DNA from: Semisulcospira habei
Taxonomy: Eukaryota; Mollusca; Gastropoda; Semisulcospiridae
DNA: 64,000 bases
Assembly: GCA_036245525.1 (NCBI GenBank)
Contig: BTPG01000001.1
Span: 180,654,736 to 180,718,735, forward strand
Reading direction: 5' to 3'
Below the pieces are notes generated by a model that did not search any database, was not told where the DNA came from, and worked only from the letters and a program-made list of their open reading frames with translations. The position numbers were made by a program, and so were the translations under genes. Shown here piece after piece: positions 29,180-40,895 of this stretch. How positions within the stretch are numbered: the first letter of the stretch is position 1; each line of letters starts with the position of its first letter.

Positions 29180-29639
29180 AAAAAAAAGACAGACAATGCT
29201 GAAAGCTTGCAAAGTTTACAAAACATATTTCACACAACAAAGTTGCCTATATCAAACACTTACAATGTTTATGAATCAATAGAAAAATCTTTTACAGTAA
29301 TACAAGATAATCTTCTCGCTGGTAGTGTAAAGATTCAGGTTGTTGCTAAAATAGAATTTAACAAGGTAGATGGTAAAAAATAGAATCGTTTATCTCGACT
29401 AGACAACACGCAGTTAATGCAAGAAGGGAACTAGAGAACGTGTTTAGAAACAAAATGTTGCCTGATTTCCTAGAAGCAATTGATAAAGCAAAAATGATGG
29501 GGTCTGGTTGGCAAGAAGGGCACGCACATGAACTATAACTAAGGCAGTCAAGATATCATCCTATTTTTGGCAAATTATGAATACCACTACCAACTGGGGT
29601 TGCAAACAAAAAGGCTGTTGTTAATATTCAGAATAATGA
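29180..29639 (+). pseudogene. Polinton DNA polymerase B, N-terminal part
   Basis: Frames on the plus strand give an N-terminal region that in other Polinton polymerases precedes the exonuclease (blocks such as ESIEKSFTVIQDN, KMLPDFLEAIDKAKMMGSGW and KKAVVNIQN). Stops and shifts are scattered. The gene is cut at 29639 by the full-length LINE (29640-35503) and resumes at 35517, where the codons continue in phase once the 13-bp duplication is counted once. Confidence 0.75.
29627..29639 (+). repeat. 13-bp target-site duplication, left
   Basis: TTCAGAATAATGA, repeated at 35504-35516 on the far side of the LINE. Confidence 0.93.
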
Positions 29640-29798
29640 GTTATTGGGGTTTAACGCCGAGCAGGCGACTAAGGCCATCTCAAAGCGGGATGGGTAAAAA
29701 TCTGGTCAGCCAGACTAAAAGAAAGGTCTTAAAACAGGATGTAAATATACCTTAAAAATGTCATGCTAAAATGTCGCACAAATCTTTAAAAGAAACAT

Positions 29799-31345
29799 CT
29801 ACAGACTCTCAAAAAGGGCAAAAAAGTGAAATTCACATAGTCTATAAATGCTCAGAAAAATATTGCATTCTCTCAAGAAATTGAAGATTTTGTCTGGGGG
29901 AACATCCCAGAACAAAACCTTCAAGGAGTCTGCTGTGAAGTGTTTATATCTTGTGTCAATTAAATCAGCACATGACGGCAAAAAGTGTCGAACAGAAAAC
30001 TGCTCATTACAGGCATAACACCATGGACGCTCATCCTGTTTTAGTAAGTAAGATTGAGTAACATACGTGTGTCTGACGTGGAGCCGAGTAAGGACAGTTT
30101 CCTCACGGCAGCTGCCGCAGCGAGAAGGTAGATTGTCGGACACCATAAAAAGAGCTTCATGCAGCTTGTTCACTTCCTCTTTGTCCGACTAGGACTGCCA
30201 CTCGCGGGCTATGTACGCAATAATGACAGGTTTAAAATCACTATGAACAGTCTGTGTCAGGGACAGGGTCATTACGGGCATCGTTGGCAGCAGAATCTGC
30301 GATCCTGTTGCCTTCGATGCCTACATGCCCTGGGATCCAAATAAAAATGATGTCATAATATTCCTTCATCAAGTCCGCATATAGCTCTCGAATCTGCACC
30401 AGAAGGGGGTGCTCTGTTCCTGTGCCCTGAAGGGCCTGCAGGGCAGAAAGAGAGTCGGAGGACAAAATCAGGAAGTTCCTTTCCCGAAACTGATAGGCAT
30501 GCCTGAGTGCCAGCAGAACTGCATGCAGTTCTGCACTAAATACAGAGGAATAGTCAGGGAGGCGGCGCTTAAATGGTTGTCTAGGATGGTGAGAAGACAC
30601 TGCATCCGCAGCCACTCTCCCATCCTAAGACTTTGACCCATCCGTATAAATACGGCAAATAGCCAGGAAAATTTGAAAAGAGTTCATTGAGGCTCTGTTG
30701 GTATATGGCTTGCTGGTATACTCCTTCAGTCCTTCTTGTGGGCGGTCAAGTCCAGCAAGGTACCAGGAACTGGTAATAGCCAGGGTGGAGTGATGTGTTG
30801 CAAAGATTACGAAACTTTGTCCAGGTTCACTCTGGCCGCCTGCAGATGAGGTCGGACACGGAAGGAAAGTGGACGGACAGCTCGTAAATCTCTGCAAACG
30901 ACGGGTTAAAAACACAATCATAGGCAGGATTGTCTGGATGGGCCTTCAGCTTCAGAACGTAGCTGAGCATGAGGCAGATGCGGCGGAGCTTGAGAGAAGG
31001 ATCCCCTGCCTCGGCATACAGACTAGGAACTGGAGATGTCCTGAAGACCCCCAGACATATTCGCAGACCTTGATGGTGAATTGTGTTCAGACGCTGTAGA
31101 ACAGATTTGGAAGCAGAGCCATATACCACAGAGCCGTAATCCAGTTTGGACCAAACAAGGGCCCGGTACAGTCGAAGTAAGACAATGCGGTCTGCACCCC
31201 AGTCAGTATGACCAACGACACGAAGAACGTCGAGGGCCTTTTGACAAGAGGTTCTAAGGTAATGAAAATAGTTGCAGAAGGTCAGTCTTTTGTCAAAGAT
31301 GACCCCCCCACAAAACTTTGCCTCCTCGGCCACCTTAATTAGCAC
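29799..31345 (-). pseudogene. LINE ORF2, thumb, RNase H and C-terminal Cys/His part
   Basis: 31345-30827: GVIFDKRLTF and ALVWSKLDYGSVVYGSA, the usual sequence after RT. 30615-30241: RNase H with YTDGSK (about 30640), FSAELHAVLLAL (Glu), LSSDSLSALQAL (Asp) and HVGIEGNRIADSAA (His/Asp). 30173-29799: RLHVRHTYVTQSYLL and CYACNEQFSVRHFLPSC, the Cys/His motif common at the end of I- and Jockey-type ORF2. RNase H appears intact in its catalytic residues. Frame changes separate the blocks. Confidence 0.85.
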
Positions 31346-31356
31346 TCCAGCAATGC

Positions 31357-32788
31357 TCAGGCTAGGTTCTGGAAAAATTTCGTCTGGTTAGTAAAATGCA
31401 CACAGACTGTCTTGGAGGGCGAGAACTTAAATCCGTTGAGAGACACCCACCCCTGGATGCGATCAACGCACAGCTGCAAGCGCCTCTCAAGGGACGCAAG
31501 TCCTCGACCTCGTGCACACAAAGCAAAGTGGTCCACAAAGAAAGAGCATTCAGAATCATCCTTGACGGCCTTTACAATGTTATTTATTTTAATGCTAAAT
31601 AAAACAGGAGATAGAATGCTGCCCTGCGGGACACCCATCTCCGGTTCAAAGAAGTCGGAGAGGGTGGAGCCAACACAGACAAGGAATGACCGGTTAGACA
31701 AAAAATTGTGAATAAAAACGGGTAGGTGCCCTTTAAAACCCATGTCCGACAAATCAGACATTATACCATACTTCCAGGTAGTATCATATGCCTTCTCAAG
31801 ATCGAAGAAAATTGTATAGACATGATGCTTGTTGACAAAAGCATCTTGGATAAACGACTCAAAGCAGACTAGATGGTCAGTTTTACAACGGAAGTGCCGG
31901 AAACCGCACTGGAGGTCTGTGATGAGACCCTGTGACTCAAGATGCCACACCAGGCGGGCGTTGAGCAAGCGTTCCATAGTTTTACATAAACACGATGTCA
32001 AAGCGATTGCCAGCTAGTTGCCCGGGTCGGAAGGATCCTTACCCGGCTTGGGGATTGGCACAACCAAAGCCTGGTGCCAAGATGGCGGAAAATGACCGGT
32101 TATCCAGATATGGTTAAAGGCCTTGAGAAGTACAAGAAGTGAATCCTCGGGCAGATGTGTTAGGAGCTGATAGTGGATGGTATCTAGTCCAGCAGCAGAG
32201 TCATTACATATCTGCATGGCTTGCTGCAATTCTGAAAATGAAAAAGGGGCATTATAGTCTTCCGAGTTATCCGATAAAATCACAAGCACAAGACTCTCGC
32301 TTCTCCTCTCTCTGGAAGAAGGGTGGATAATGCTCTGTCGAAGAATTATGGGCAATGGTGGAGGCAAGCAAATTGGCCACGGCCTTTTTATCTGTGACCA
32401 AACTGGCACCATCTCTAAGATGGCCGACAGAAGCCGAGCCATCAGTGCCCCTAATTCTTTGAACAGCCTTACAGACTTTCTGAGATGGAGTCCTAGAAGA
32501 TAAAGATGAGACGAAACGTCTCTAAGAAGCACGGCGTTCACGTTTAAAAATGTAACGGGCTTTCGCCCTCTGTCTTTTAAAGGTTAAATATTTGCTTGCG
32601 ACGGATTACGAAAAGCACGTCGCTGAGCAGATTTGCGCGGTTTTTGGGGACTTGCGGCACTCTTTATTGAACCATGGTACTCTCGGCTTCCGAGGGACCG
32701 ATGTGGAAGTTCTAGGGATGGTTTCGCCTGCTACGTCCAACAAAATAGAAGTAAAACAAGAAACAGGTTCTTCAGCTGACATGACCAC
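31357..32788 (-). pseudogene. LINE ORF2, reverse transcriptase domain
   Basis: Linker with PWFNKECR (about 32660), then IHYQLLTHLPEDSLL and PIPKPGKDPSDPGN (32541-32014). After an in-frame stop: TSCLCKTMERLLNARL, FRHFRCKTDHL, IFFDLEKAYDTTW (catalytic Asp), GVPQGSILSPVLF, and the YADD position reads FFVDHFALC, so the second catalytic Asp has become His (about 31540). RT would copy LINE RNA at the nick. The altered YxDD box and stops show the copy is inactive. Confidence 0.85.
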
Positions 32789-32828
32789 CTCCTATGTAAT
32801 ACGAGACTGACAGAGGGAGGCGAACTAG

Positions 32829-33507
32829 CTAGTTAGCTTTCTTGAGATTCCAGCGCCCCACTGGCGAATCCTCCCCACAACTGACTGATGACAGGACTAC
32901 TGGGAAGTGGTCACTACCACACAGGTCGTCGTGAACCTTCCAGTCCAGCATGAGAGAAGGATCACACACAGTGAGGTCTAGAACAGAACTAGATCCTGAA
33001 CCTGGGTTAGAGTACGTAGGTGAGCCATCATTAAAGACACATAGGTTAAGTTGAGGAAAAACATCTTCTAACATCTGACCTATCCCATCATAATGGTCAC
33101 TACCCCAAAGGTGAGCGTGACCGTTAAAATCTCCCATGAGAATAAAGGGAGGGGGCAGCTGATCTACTAAGTTAAAAATATCATTACTACATACCCGCAG
33201 GGATGGTGGCAGGTAAACACTGCATATGGTTATGGTCTTCTTCAAGGTAAACCGAGCTACGACAGCCTGAAGGCAGGTGTCGATGCTAACGGGGCTACAT
33301 AAAATTTGGCTACTAATGAGAAGAGCGCCTCTCCGAATCAGAGCCTTTATGTATAGCGTTAAAACCATTAAAGGACACAGGGTCAGAAGTCTTCGGGTAA
33401 GTCTCCTGAAGAGATATTATTGAGGGGTTATAGAACCTGACTAAAAGACGTAATTCCTCAAAGTCAGCTTGAAAACCACGACAACTCCACTGAAGCAGAG
33501 AATACAT
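32829..33507 (-). pseudogene. LINE ORF2, endonuclease domain
   Basis: Begins LLQWSCRGFQADFEELR, then IISLQETYP with the catalytic Glu, a frameshift near 33330-33370, then ITICSVYLPP, FILMGDFNGH (catalytic Asp/Asn) and CGSDHFPV (the SDH motif) near the C-terminal end. These are the standard motifs of apurinic-type LINE endonucleases, which nick the target to start reverse transcription. Apart from the frameshift the domain is well kept. Confidence 0.85.
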
Positions 33508-34923
33508 GATTATGTCTTATCTGGGGATGAAGAGGTTCCCCCCCCCCCTTTTTCTTTGCCTTGGAAGGAGTTGAAGAAACAGAGGGGGGCCGGCTCCCGG
33601 GCCTCCTCTGGTTCTTCGGAGATGAAGGGAGTGGAGCTGCCGCAGCACCAGCAACGACAACTTTCACTCCCTCCATCCGCTCCTCCAATGCAGCATATTT
33701 GTTTTGAAGGGGGACATCAGTGCCTCCCTTCTGGGCCCGTGCGCACAGCGGTCCCATAGCTTTTTTAGACTTCTGGTCCTGGGCAGCGTTCCTGCCGCTG
33801 GAGTTCGCGGCCTTAGAAGGCTGACCAGAGCCAGAAGCCTTTGGAGTAGCCAAACTGACAGGCTTGGGTGGGGGCTCAGGCTTAGGGGCAACAGAAGGCG
33901 GTACTACCGGACCGGCAGTGTCCGCCTTCTGCTTTCCCTGGCTCCTCTCTCCAAGGCGAGAGGAGGCGAGAAGTCTTTGGTGGGGCGCTTGCCTGCCACC
34001 GCAACACTAAAAGTATACATAGAGGTGTTAGAGTTTGGGGTAGCCGCAGCTGCACAAGGGCCGTCAACCAGCTTTTTTTGCGTCCACAAAAGATAGCCCC
34101 TTCTCCACGCGCACCTGCTAAATCTTGCACTCGGATGAGGACACTTTTTGTCCGAAGCCATATGCGCCCCCCTAGCAATTCACACACAGGGGGGTGGCTG
34201 TGCAGGACTCAGCAGAGTGTCCGGGCTTAGTGCAACGGGCGCATGAAGCCTCTGGCTAGCGGCATGTCTTCTGCCCATGGCCATACTTTTGGCACTTAAA
34301 GCACCGGAGGGACGTACTTCTTCACTTTCAAGGAGTAATAACCTCCCCAGATGATAGTAGGAGGGGTGGGAGTGCTAAACGTCAAGATGATGGTAGGGAG
34401 ACGGATCTCCCCACCACCTCGCTTGGAAGCGAAGCGCCTGACGTAAGTCACCCCCTACAAGTTCATCTTCTGACAGTTCTGCCAATGCTTGATCTTTTAT
34501 CATGCCTCTTAAAGAATTCATAGTTTTGTGGGGTGTGACTTCCACTGGAGTGTCTCCGATGGAAGAGAGCCTCAGTAGCCCGCTGGAGTGTGCCCGGGTA
34601 CGGCACTCTACCAGCAAGTCACCAGCCCTGAGGCGCTGAGCATCAGGCCTGCCAACACGGCTCCTGAGGGTCTCCCCCACCAGAAAAGGATGCAGCTTGG
34701 AAACAGGTTTCTCCTTCACCTTGCTATAGACAATGAGGAAGCGAGGCCATACGGCTGACGCCTGAGGCGTCGCTTCCTCACAGTCCGAGTCACTGTCATG
34801 TTCAATGTCGGTGGCTATGTGCCGCTTCTGTGCCAGTTTTTTTTCCTCCATATTATAATAGTAATAATAGCCACCGAGCCCAACAAGGAAAAGTGCAACT
34901 GTCGGCGGGTCTCCAGCCGACAC
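33464..34923 (-). pseudogene. LINE ORF1 (Gag-like, zinc-knuckle) remnant
   Basis: Likely start MEEKKLAQKRH near 34850. The first frame (to 34375) holds PRFLIVYSKV and TPHKTMNSLRGMI, typical of the RNA-binding domain of I-type ORF1. The next frame contains CFKCQKYGHGQKTCR (about 34260-34310), a CCHC knuckle, then a second knuckle-like C..C....H block. The tail (33853-33464) is Lys/Pro/Ala-rich, low complexity, and overlaps the start of ORF2. The product would bind LINE RNA and form particles. Frames change several times between 34420 and 33850. Confidence 0.75.
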
Positions 34924-35503
34924 ACAATGGAGACTGCCCGAAAGATATACTCAAGGGGGTAAGCCCGATTGAACCGTCTGAGCCACCGCCTTCTATCAGA
35001 CCGTTGAATGCAGGGGAATACTAGCGTAAAGCACCTAATCAGCAGCAAAGGCTATAGCATTGTGCTCCGTATAGCAACCCGCATGTCAACAGTGGGATAG
35101 GGCTCAACGTGACAAGAGCCGATTGACTAGGCCGGTACGACTAGCCTCCCGTTTAGGTAGAAGTCAAGGCCAAAGTGGAGTGTTGGCACCAGTGAGCCGC
35201 AACCCAAAGGGAACCTCAGCCACCAGGATCCTCTTCTCCCTCGACACGGGTCTCCAAGCGCGGCAAACACTTGGGATCCAAAGGACGAAAAGCTCAGGAG
35301 TTTTTTTAAGGACCAATCCAACATGGTAGGACCTGGTTTAGCACAGCTCCTTAAAAACCGGACCAGTGAAAAAGACTGAACAACATATTTGCTAACATCA
35401 AGTCCTAATCCTGGACAAAGATGGCATCCCTCTGCTAGCCCACTCAGTCAGGGACTGAGGAGACTACCCACCCACGCCACTTGGAGGCCGGTGCCGAGTG
35501 GTC

Positions 35504-35516
35504 TTCAGAATAATGA
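35504..35516 (+). repeat. 13-bp target-site duplication, right
   Basis: TTCAGAATAATGA, second copy of 29627-29639. Confidence 0.93.
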
Positions 35517-38433
35517 CAATCACTGTTTTATGTGGTGTGTGCTTGTCAAACTGCAGTTTGTAAAAACAAAACCTGAGCGTGTATTCAACTACACCAAATT
35601 TGTAAAGAACTCAACTTCAATGGCATAGATTTTCCTGTTAAGATGGAAGACATACACTTTGTTTGAAGAACTAAATTCTGGCATTTCTGTGAATGCTGTA
35701 TGTATGGGATACTGAGTCTGTTGACAGGTTACAACAAATTAGAGTTTCACCACTTGCCCCAACCTATGGTCAGCTGGAAGATAAGCATGTTGGCCTTCTA
35801 TTAATAAGTGTTGGCAGTAACTTTCACTAAACAATTATCAGAAATATGTCATGACTAATTCACGAACATACAACAAAACACAAAGGAAAACAGGAATTTT
35901 GTAGGAAATGTTTGCAAAGGTTTTCCTCCATTGAGTTAGCACACAAACATGTTCAACACCGCAGGTCAGCTGATGACATTCAAACAATACTTAGGTATCC
36001 AGATCCTGGTAGCAAGGTATTTTTTCAAGAAACATAAAAATAAGCAAAAGGTGCCGTTTGTAGTGTATGCTGATTTTGAATATCTGGTTGTACCATACAA
36101 GGGTCCTGTTCCATAATCACTACCAAAGACTGTAAAATTAAGTGGTGTGCTCCTTCGGCTACATTTTTGTTAGGTCAGACGGTGTGCATATCGTTCCTGT
36201 TATCTACAGAGGTGAAAATGCAGCAGGTGTGTTTTTAACAGAAATGAAACAACTGCACCGTAAGGTAGTACATTATCTAGAAAACTATCAAAAGCCTTTG
36301 ATGATGACTCAAGAGAATGAACTAAATCTTAATACAACAGAGGTATGTTGGATTTGTGGGCAACTCCTGTGGAGTGATAAAGTTCGTGACCATGACCACA
36401 TAATTGGGCGTTACAGAAGTGCTGCACATGGTGGATGTAACTTAAAACTAAAAATAGATTCCAAGGCATATAAGTTGCCTATCTTTTTCCACTATCTCAA
36501 AGGGTATGATTTACACATTATCATGCAGGCTGTAGATGAGTCTTACAAAACATTAGTTGTATTGCCCAGACAACTGAGAAGGTTAGACAACAAATTAGTC
36601 TTTTATGATTCCATGCAACATTTGTCCTCAGGACTTGCTAGTCTGGCAGAAGGACTGACATCGTTTCCAATAACACGTAAATACTGTGAGCCACAGTTAA
36701 TCAAGAAAGGAGTCCATCCCTATGAGTATGTTGATGACTGGGCTGTGTTTGAGGAAACATCTCTGCCTTCAAAAGATAAATTTTATTTTACACTAAATGG
36801 TAAAGGAATTTCAGACTCTAAATACCATCATCGTCTTAATGCTTGGGGTAAATTAGGGTGTCAAATGATTGGTGACTACCACAACCAGTACTTAAAAGCT
36901 GATGTTTGTTTGCTAGCAGATGTATTTCAAAGTTACCATGAAAAGGGTCTGTTTACACTACAGTCTTGACCCAGCTAACTACATAACTTGTCCTGGCATG
37001 ACATGGGATACATTTTTAAAATCCAGTAAGATACAGATAGACCTGCTGTCTGATCGGATGATGGTTGACATTGTGAAATATGGTTTGAGAGAAGGAATTA
37101 GTAGAACAGCAAATAATTATGCCAATGCTAACAACAAATATTTTGGTGACTTTCACTCTTCAAGGTCAAGGTCATATATTACGTACCCTGACGCTAATAA
37201 CATTATGGATTTGCAATGACTGGATTATTGCCCTTGAAAAACTTTGAACTACATGATTTGTCACAGTGTGATATAACATACTTAACAAACTGTATTATGA
37301 CTCATGATCAAAACCAACCACGAAAAAAGTTGGATCTTTGAAGTCGACCTGGAGCATCCGCACCACCTACACGATTACCACAATGATTATCCATTAGCAG
37401 TTGAAAAATGTCTTTGCCAGGAAAAAAAGAAGACACAAAACTTGTGCCAAATTTAAATGATAAATTTAATTACGTTTGTCACTATCGCCTACAGCAGTTT
37501 TACATCAGGCATGGTCTAATACTTAAGAAGGTTCACAGAGGCATTGAATTAGATCAGTGTGCTTTATGAAGGGTTACATAATGAAGAACACAACCCTTCA
37601 TGCAAGGGAAGGTAACACTGCATTCAACAAAGACTTCTTTAAGCTTATGAACAATGCCTGTTTTGGCAAGACAATGGAAAATCCTCATTACCACAAAGAT
37701 GTGAGATTAGTCACAGCTGAATCAGGTGCAATTAAACTTACAGGTGAGCCACAATACACAGGGTATAAAGAGTTTCATCAGTCACTGTATGCGGTGACAC
37801 TCCCCAAAAAAGTTTGTTGATCTCAATAAGCCAGTATTCATTGGTATGGCAATACTTGAACTGTCAAAGCTTGATTGTTTACTTTAATGAATGATTATTG
37901 GAATGATTACTATGATTACTTTAAACTGAAGTATCCTGACTGTCGGCTGTTATACACCGATACTGAGTCTATGATCATAGACGTGTCTACTGAAGACTTT
38001 TATGAAGAAATGAAAACAGATCTACATATATATGACACGTCGAATTATCCTAAGGATCACCCACTATACAGCACACAAAACAAGAAAGTGCCTGGGAAGT
38101 TTAAAGATGAACTGAATGGAGTGCCAATACTTGAGTACGTTGGACTGAGGTAAAAAATGTCTAAAGGAAAAGGTATAAAAAACAGAGATAAAAAATAAAG
38201 ATATTCGTCATGAATACTATAAGCAAGTTTTAGATGGAGAACTAATGCCTGATTATCCAAACAAGACACTTAGGTCCTAACAAACATAATCTTGAAATGA
38301 TCACTACACATAAGAAGTCGCTTGCCGTTGGTGACACAAAACATGTATTTCACATTAAAGAAAAGGCTCATGCACTTAAGTTATCTGAAGACATTTGTGA
38401 TGAACTGATTGATGAAATGATTAGAAATGAGTA
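35517..38433 (+). pseudogene. Polinton DNA polymerase B (protein-primed), main part
   Basis: Continues the gene cut at 29639. Signals in order: exonuclease-like VYADFEYLV (about 36062), an HNH/endonuclease VII-like insert CWICGQ...RDHDHIIGRYRSAAHGGCN (36346-36462), FFHYLKGYDLHIIM (36487), LLADVFQ (36907), then after frameshifts FKLMNNACFGKTMEN (about 37640), and the catalytic box YTDTES at 37953-37970. In family B polymerases this box is normally DTD; here the second Asp is Glu. The enzyme would replicate the element using a protein primer. At least six frame changes or stops (about 36120, 36967, 37220, 37350, 37560, 37820, 38155) show it is dead. Confidence 0.85.
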
Positions 38434-38504
38434 ACAGTGTTTGGTGGAATAATCTGTAATTCTTCTCTGACAAATGCCTTCTGTGGGGCAGGTTCATATA
38501 AATA

Positions 38505-38684
38505 TTAAATTGATGGGTTACCAGGAACTATTTTTTTTACATTGTGAACAGACATAGACCATACTGGATCAGTTGCCCTACTTTTCACATCATTCTCTGC
38601 CTCGCAGGGTTGATATAGATATCTTACCTGTTTCATAAACAAACTTGTGTCAGGCATAAGTGATGTTTTTAGTCTTGGCGGCGG

Positions 38685-38734
<50 letters not shown>

Positions 38735-39431
38735 ATAGCATCAACAGGTTCCAGGTGACCCTCATTATTCATTGCTTTTACCACAGATGGTAATCTTGTA
38801 ATCCACTCAGTGTTGCGTGTATCATGCATGAATTCCTGATACTGATAACTAAAAAGTCTCTCTGATAATTGTTTGTTAAAGCTTTCAACAATTGCCTGGG
38901 ATCTGTGGACACCCGTTATGCCACGCCTAACCAGTATGCCATGCTGTGCAAATAATTGATTAACTGCACCTTTGAATTCACTTCCATCATAACTTGCACA
39001 AGCCTAGAGTATTTCAGAGGGCCATGGCTATAAATCAACGATAATGCTGCCGCTAGAGTACTAGCGTTTTTGTCAGTTAGAGATTCAGCGTCCTTGAATC
39101 TCGAAGCAATGTCGACAACAGTTAGTGCATACTTATATCATTTTTTTCTTACAGTATCATGTGGAAGAAACAAGAGATCCATTTGGTGTGTGTCATTAGG
39201 GGTGGTGTTTTCAAAGTGCGGTCTAATTATTTTTCTTGGAGCAGGCAAATATATCTGCCATATAGCTTGCCTTTGCAACCATTGTTTTACTTGATCGAGC
39301 GTTATGGCACCACCTACAGTGGGAGACAATTTTTCTATTGCAGTTTTTATTTTCCAGTAGCCAATTAGGGAGTAATATATTCTTGATAGTTTAGCGTCAA
39401 TGCTTGTCATTTCTTTGAGCAAGAAAAACAA
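38505..39431 (-). pseudogene. Polinton retroviral-type integrase
   Basis: Starts MTSIDAKLSRIYYSLIGYWK, then WLQRQAIWQIYLPAPR and TPNDTHQMDLLFLPHD, where HQMD carries the first catalytic Asp of the DDE core (about 39180). The middle (39130-38830) is frame-shifted but shows text expected around the second Asp and the Glu. The C-terminal part has VRYLYQPCEAEND and RATDPVWSMSVHNVKKI, a chromodomain/SH3-like tail. It is divided by a poly-A tract (poly-T on plus, 38689-38728) that gives a run of Lys. This enzyme inserts the Polinton and makes 6-bp duplications. The gene is dead. Confidence 0.85.
38689..38728 (+). repeat. Poly-T run
   Basis: About 38 consecutive T inside the integrase remnant. Could be the A-tail of a small retroposed insertion on the minus strand, but no body was found. 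Confidence 0.9.
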
Positions 39432-39660
39432 ATGTCATACCTACTAAAACAAACATTATTTCTCCATTTCTTTGTTGCGGGCTGAGTTGGTAGTAGTCAC
39501 TAATTTTAGGTTGTGGTATGCTCGCGTCTTCACCAGTAACAAGGTAGTATTCTTTAATAGTGTCATCAACATTTGAAAATGTATGCTGCATGTGACCTTC
39601 CAGTCTGAGTTTTTCATTGATGAAATCAAGTCTTTCTATTCTTTTTTCCCCTCATAAACC
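39397..39660 (-). pseudogene. Polinton small membrane-protein ORF
   Basis: Minus-strand frame with HTFSNVDDTIKEYYLVTGED and a C-terminal hydrophobic block IMFVLVGMTFVFLA (one membrane helix). Its C-terminus overlaps the integrase start by about 35 bp. Upstream coding text (RLDFINEKLRLEGH) continues to about 39660 after a stop-free but ATG-less stretch. Function unknown. Confidence 0.5.
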
Positions 39661-39679
39661 TGTTCTGCTTGAGCCAGTT

Positions 39680-40435
39680 TTTCTGCTGCTTCATTGTGAC
39701 GTCTCATTTCTGCTGCACTCTTTATTTTCTAACTTTTGAAAAGAGGTAATTTGATCCACTGAAAGCAATTGCATTGAACACAGCACCGCCAATGATAACA
39801 GCCAATGTTGCAGTATTTTTTATTTACATAGATACATTTACATAGATACATGTTTGGGAATAATTCCCTGCTTAACAAAAAAGTATTTTGTTGCAATTGC
39901 CGCTGTAACAACTGCAGCTAGCTTAGCACTGTCCTCAAAATCCAGTTTGCCTAGGTCTGCAGGGCACATTTTGATAAGTCTGTGTCCTAGCATAGAGTAG
40001 GTGACCGCAAGTCCACTTAAAATGGCAGAGTGACAAACGAGGTTTATTCACTGCATGTAAAATGGATCAAAAGCTTTTGGTGCTGCTGATAATGTGGGGA
40101 CTTCTTGCTGGGCTTTTTGTATTTCTGGTTTTTTGGACACTGTTTGAGTTTGTTGCTTATATTGTTTCCATAACTAGTAACCTACATAACCAAATCCTAC
40201 AACGAATCCGCCAATAAAGTATTTTGTTATTCCAGGTTTAGGCTGTTGTGTGACAGGCTCAGTTGTTAGTCTCTCACTTTGTTGTGATGGTTGTACTGGT
40301 GGTGGTGGGGGTGGTGCTGCTGTTGATGGTGGCGGCATAGGTCAGTTACATGAGTCTTTTCCTGTAGCTGTGATTTTTTGTGTCTGTTATACTCAGCTAA
40401 TCTTTTCCCCGCATCAACCCTCCGGGACTTTTGGC
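39680..40435 (-). pseudogene. Polinton Pro-rich and membrane ORF remnants
   Basis: From 40435 down, the minus strand reads a Pro-rich stretch (PPPSTAAPPPPPP, about 40325), ITKYFIGGFVVGFGYVGY (membrane helix, about 40220), a charged segment, then LAVTYSMLGHRLIKMCPADLGKL and KLAAVVTAAIATKYFFVKQGIIP (helix, about 39900). Stops at about 40170, 40050 and 39830 divide it. Layout resembles the Pro-rich membrane protein at 24242-24436. No enzymatic motif. Confidence 0.45.
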
Positions 40436-40436
40436 T

Positions 40437-40895
40437 TTAGTTACTGTTTGAATTTGAGACAAGCTCAGTTGCGGGGTCATCTGATTGTCTTCCATTTTCT
40501 TCTGCTTTAAAATTTATTTTAGAAAAATCTACATGACTCCCAGTAATGAGTAATGCTACCGCAGGGGCAAGATAATTTCCAAACTTGTAAAACATAAGGC
40601 ATGCTAATTTACTGATTGAACTTAAAACAATAGGGTTGCTTTCAAGATCATATGATAGACTGTCAGTGTCCACAGGCAAGAAGTGACTAACTACTTTCGT
40701 GTACAGACACACGAGAGATCGACTTAAGTCATGGGTCATTAGTGAACCAATGTAATTTTCATATTTAGCATGTAGTTTTATCATGTCCTCAGCAGTGAGT
40801 GATTTAATTTCTTCTGTTGTATACTGTTTTCTGAGATATGCTTTTGATTTTCCAGAAACAATTACAGAGAGAAGCCGTTCTTTTCGTGAGTCCAA
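40437..40895 (-). CDS. Conserved-looking 152-residue Polinton ORF, intact
   Basis: Starts MDSRKERLLSVIVSGKSKAY and continues without a stop: EEIKSLTAEDMIKLHAKYEN, then SLMTHDLSRSLVCLYTKVVS, a central LACLMFYKFGNYLAPAVALL hydrophobic block that may be one membrane helix, and an acidic tail. Similar proteins occur beside Polinton integrases as I remember them, but no function is known. Lack of damage contrasts with its neighbours. A 5' neighbour starts are not seen; AT-rich DNA follows from 40930. Confidence 0.6.
   Translation of the reverse strand: MDSRKERLLSVIVSGKSKAYLRKQYTTEEIKSLTAEDMIKLHAKYENYIGSLMTHDLSRSLVCLYTKVVSHFLPVDTDSLSYDLESNPIVLSSISKLACLMFYKFGNYLAPAVALLITGSHVDFSKINFKAEENGRQSDDPATELVSNSNSN

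Larger units (their letters stand above)
29640..35503 (-). mobile_element. Full-length I/Nimb-type LINE with ORF1, endonuclease, RT and RNase H
   Basis: 5864 bp on the minus strand, bounded by a perfect 13-bp duplication (TTCAGAATAATGA). 5' to 3' on the minus strand: 5' leader, ORF1 with CCHC knuckles, AP-type endonuclease, RT, RNase H, C-terminal Cys/His domain, and a 3' end GCTCGGCGTTAAACCCCAATAAC. The order with RNase H after RT fits the I superfamily (I, Nimb, Ingi); Nimb is suggested by eye. Frameshifts and stops occur in every module. Shorter copies of the same family are at 24945-25005 and 57309-57805. Confidence 0.9.

Noticed and set aside
30159..34187. Plus-strand ORFs across the LINE
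   Set aside because: They are antisense shadows of the LINE coding modules on the minus strand.
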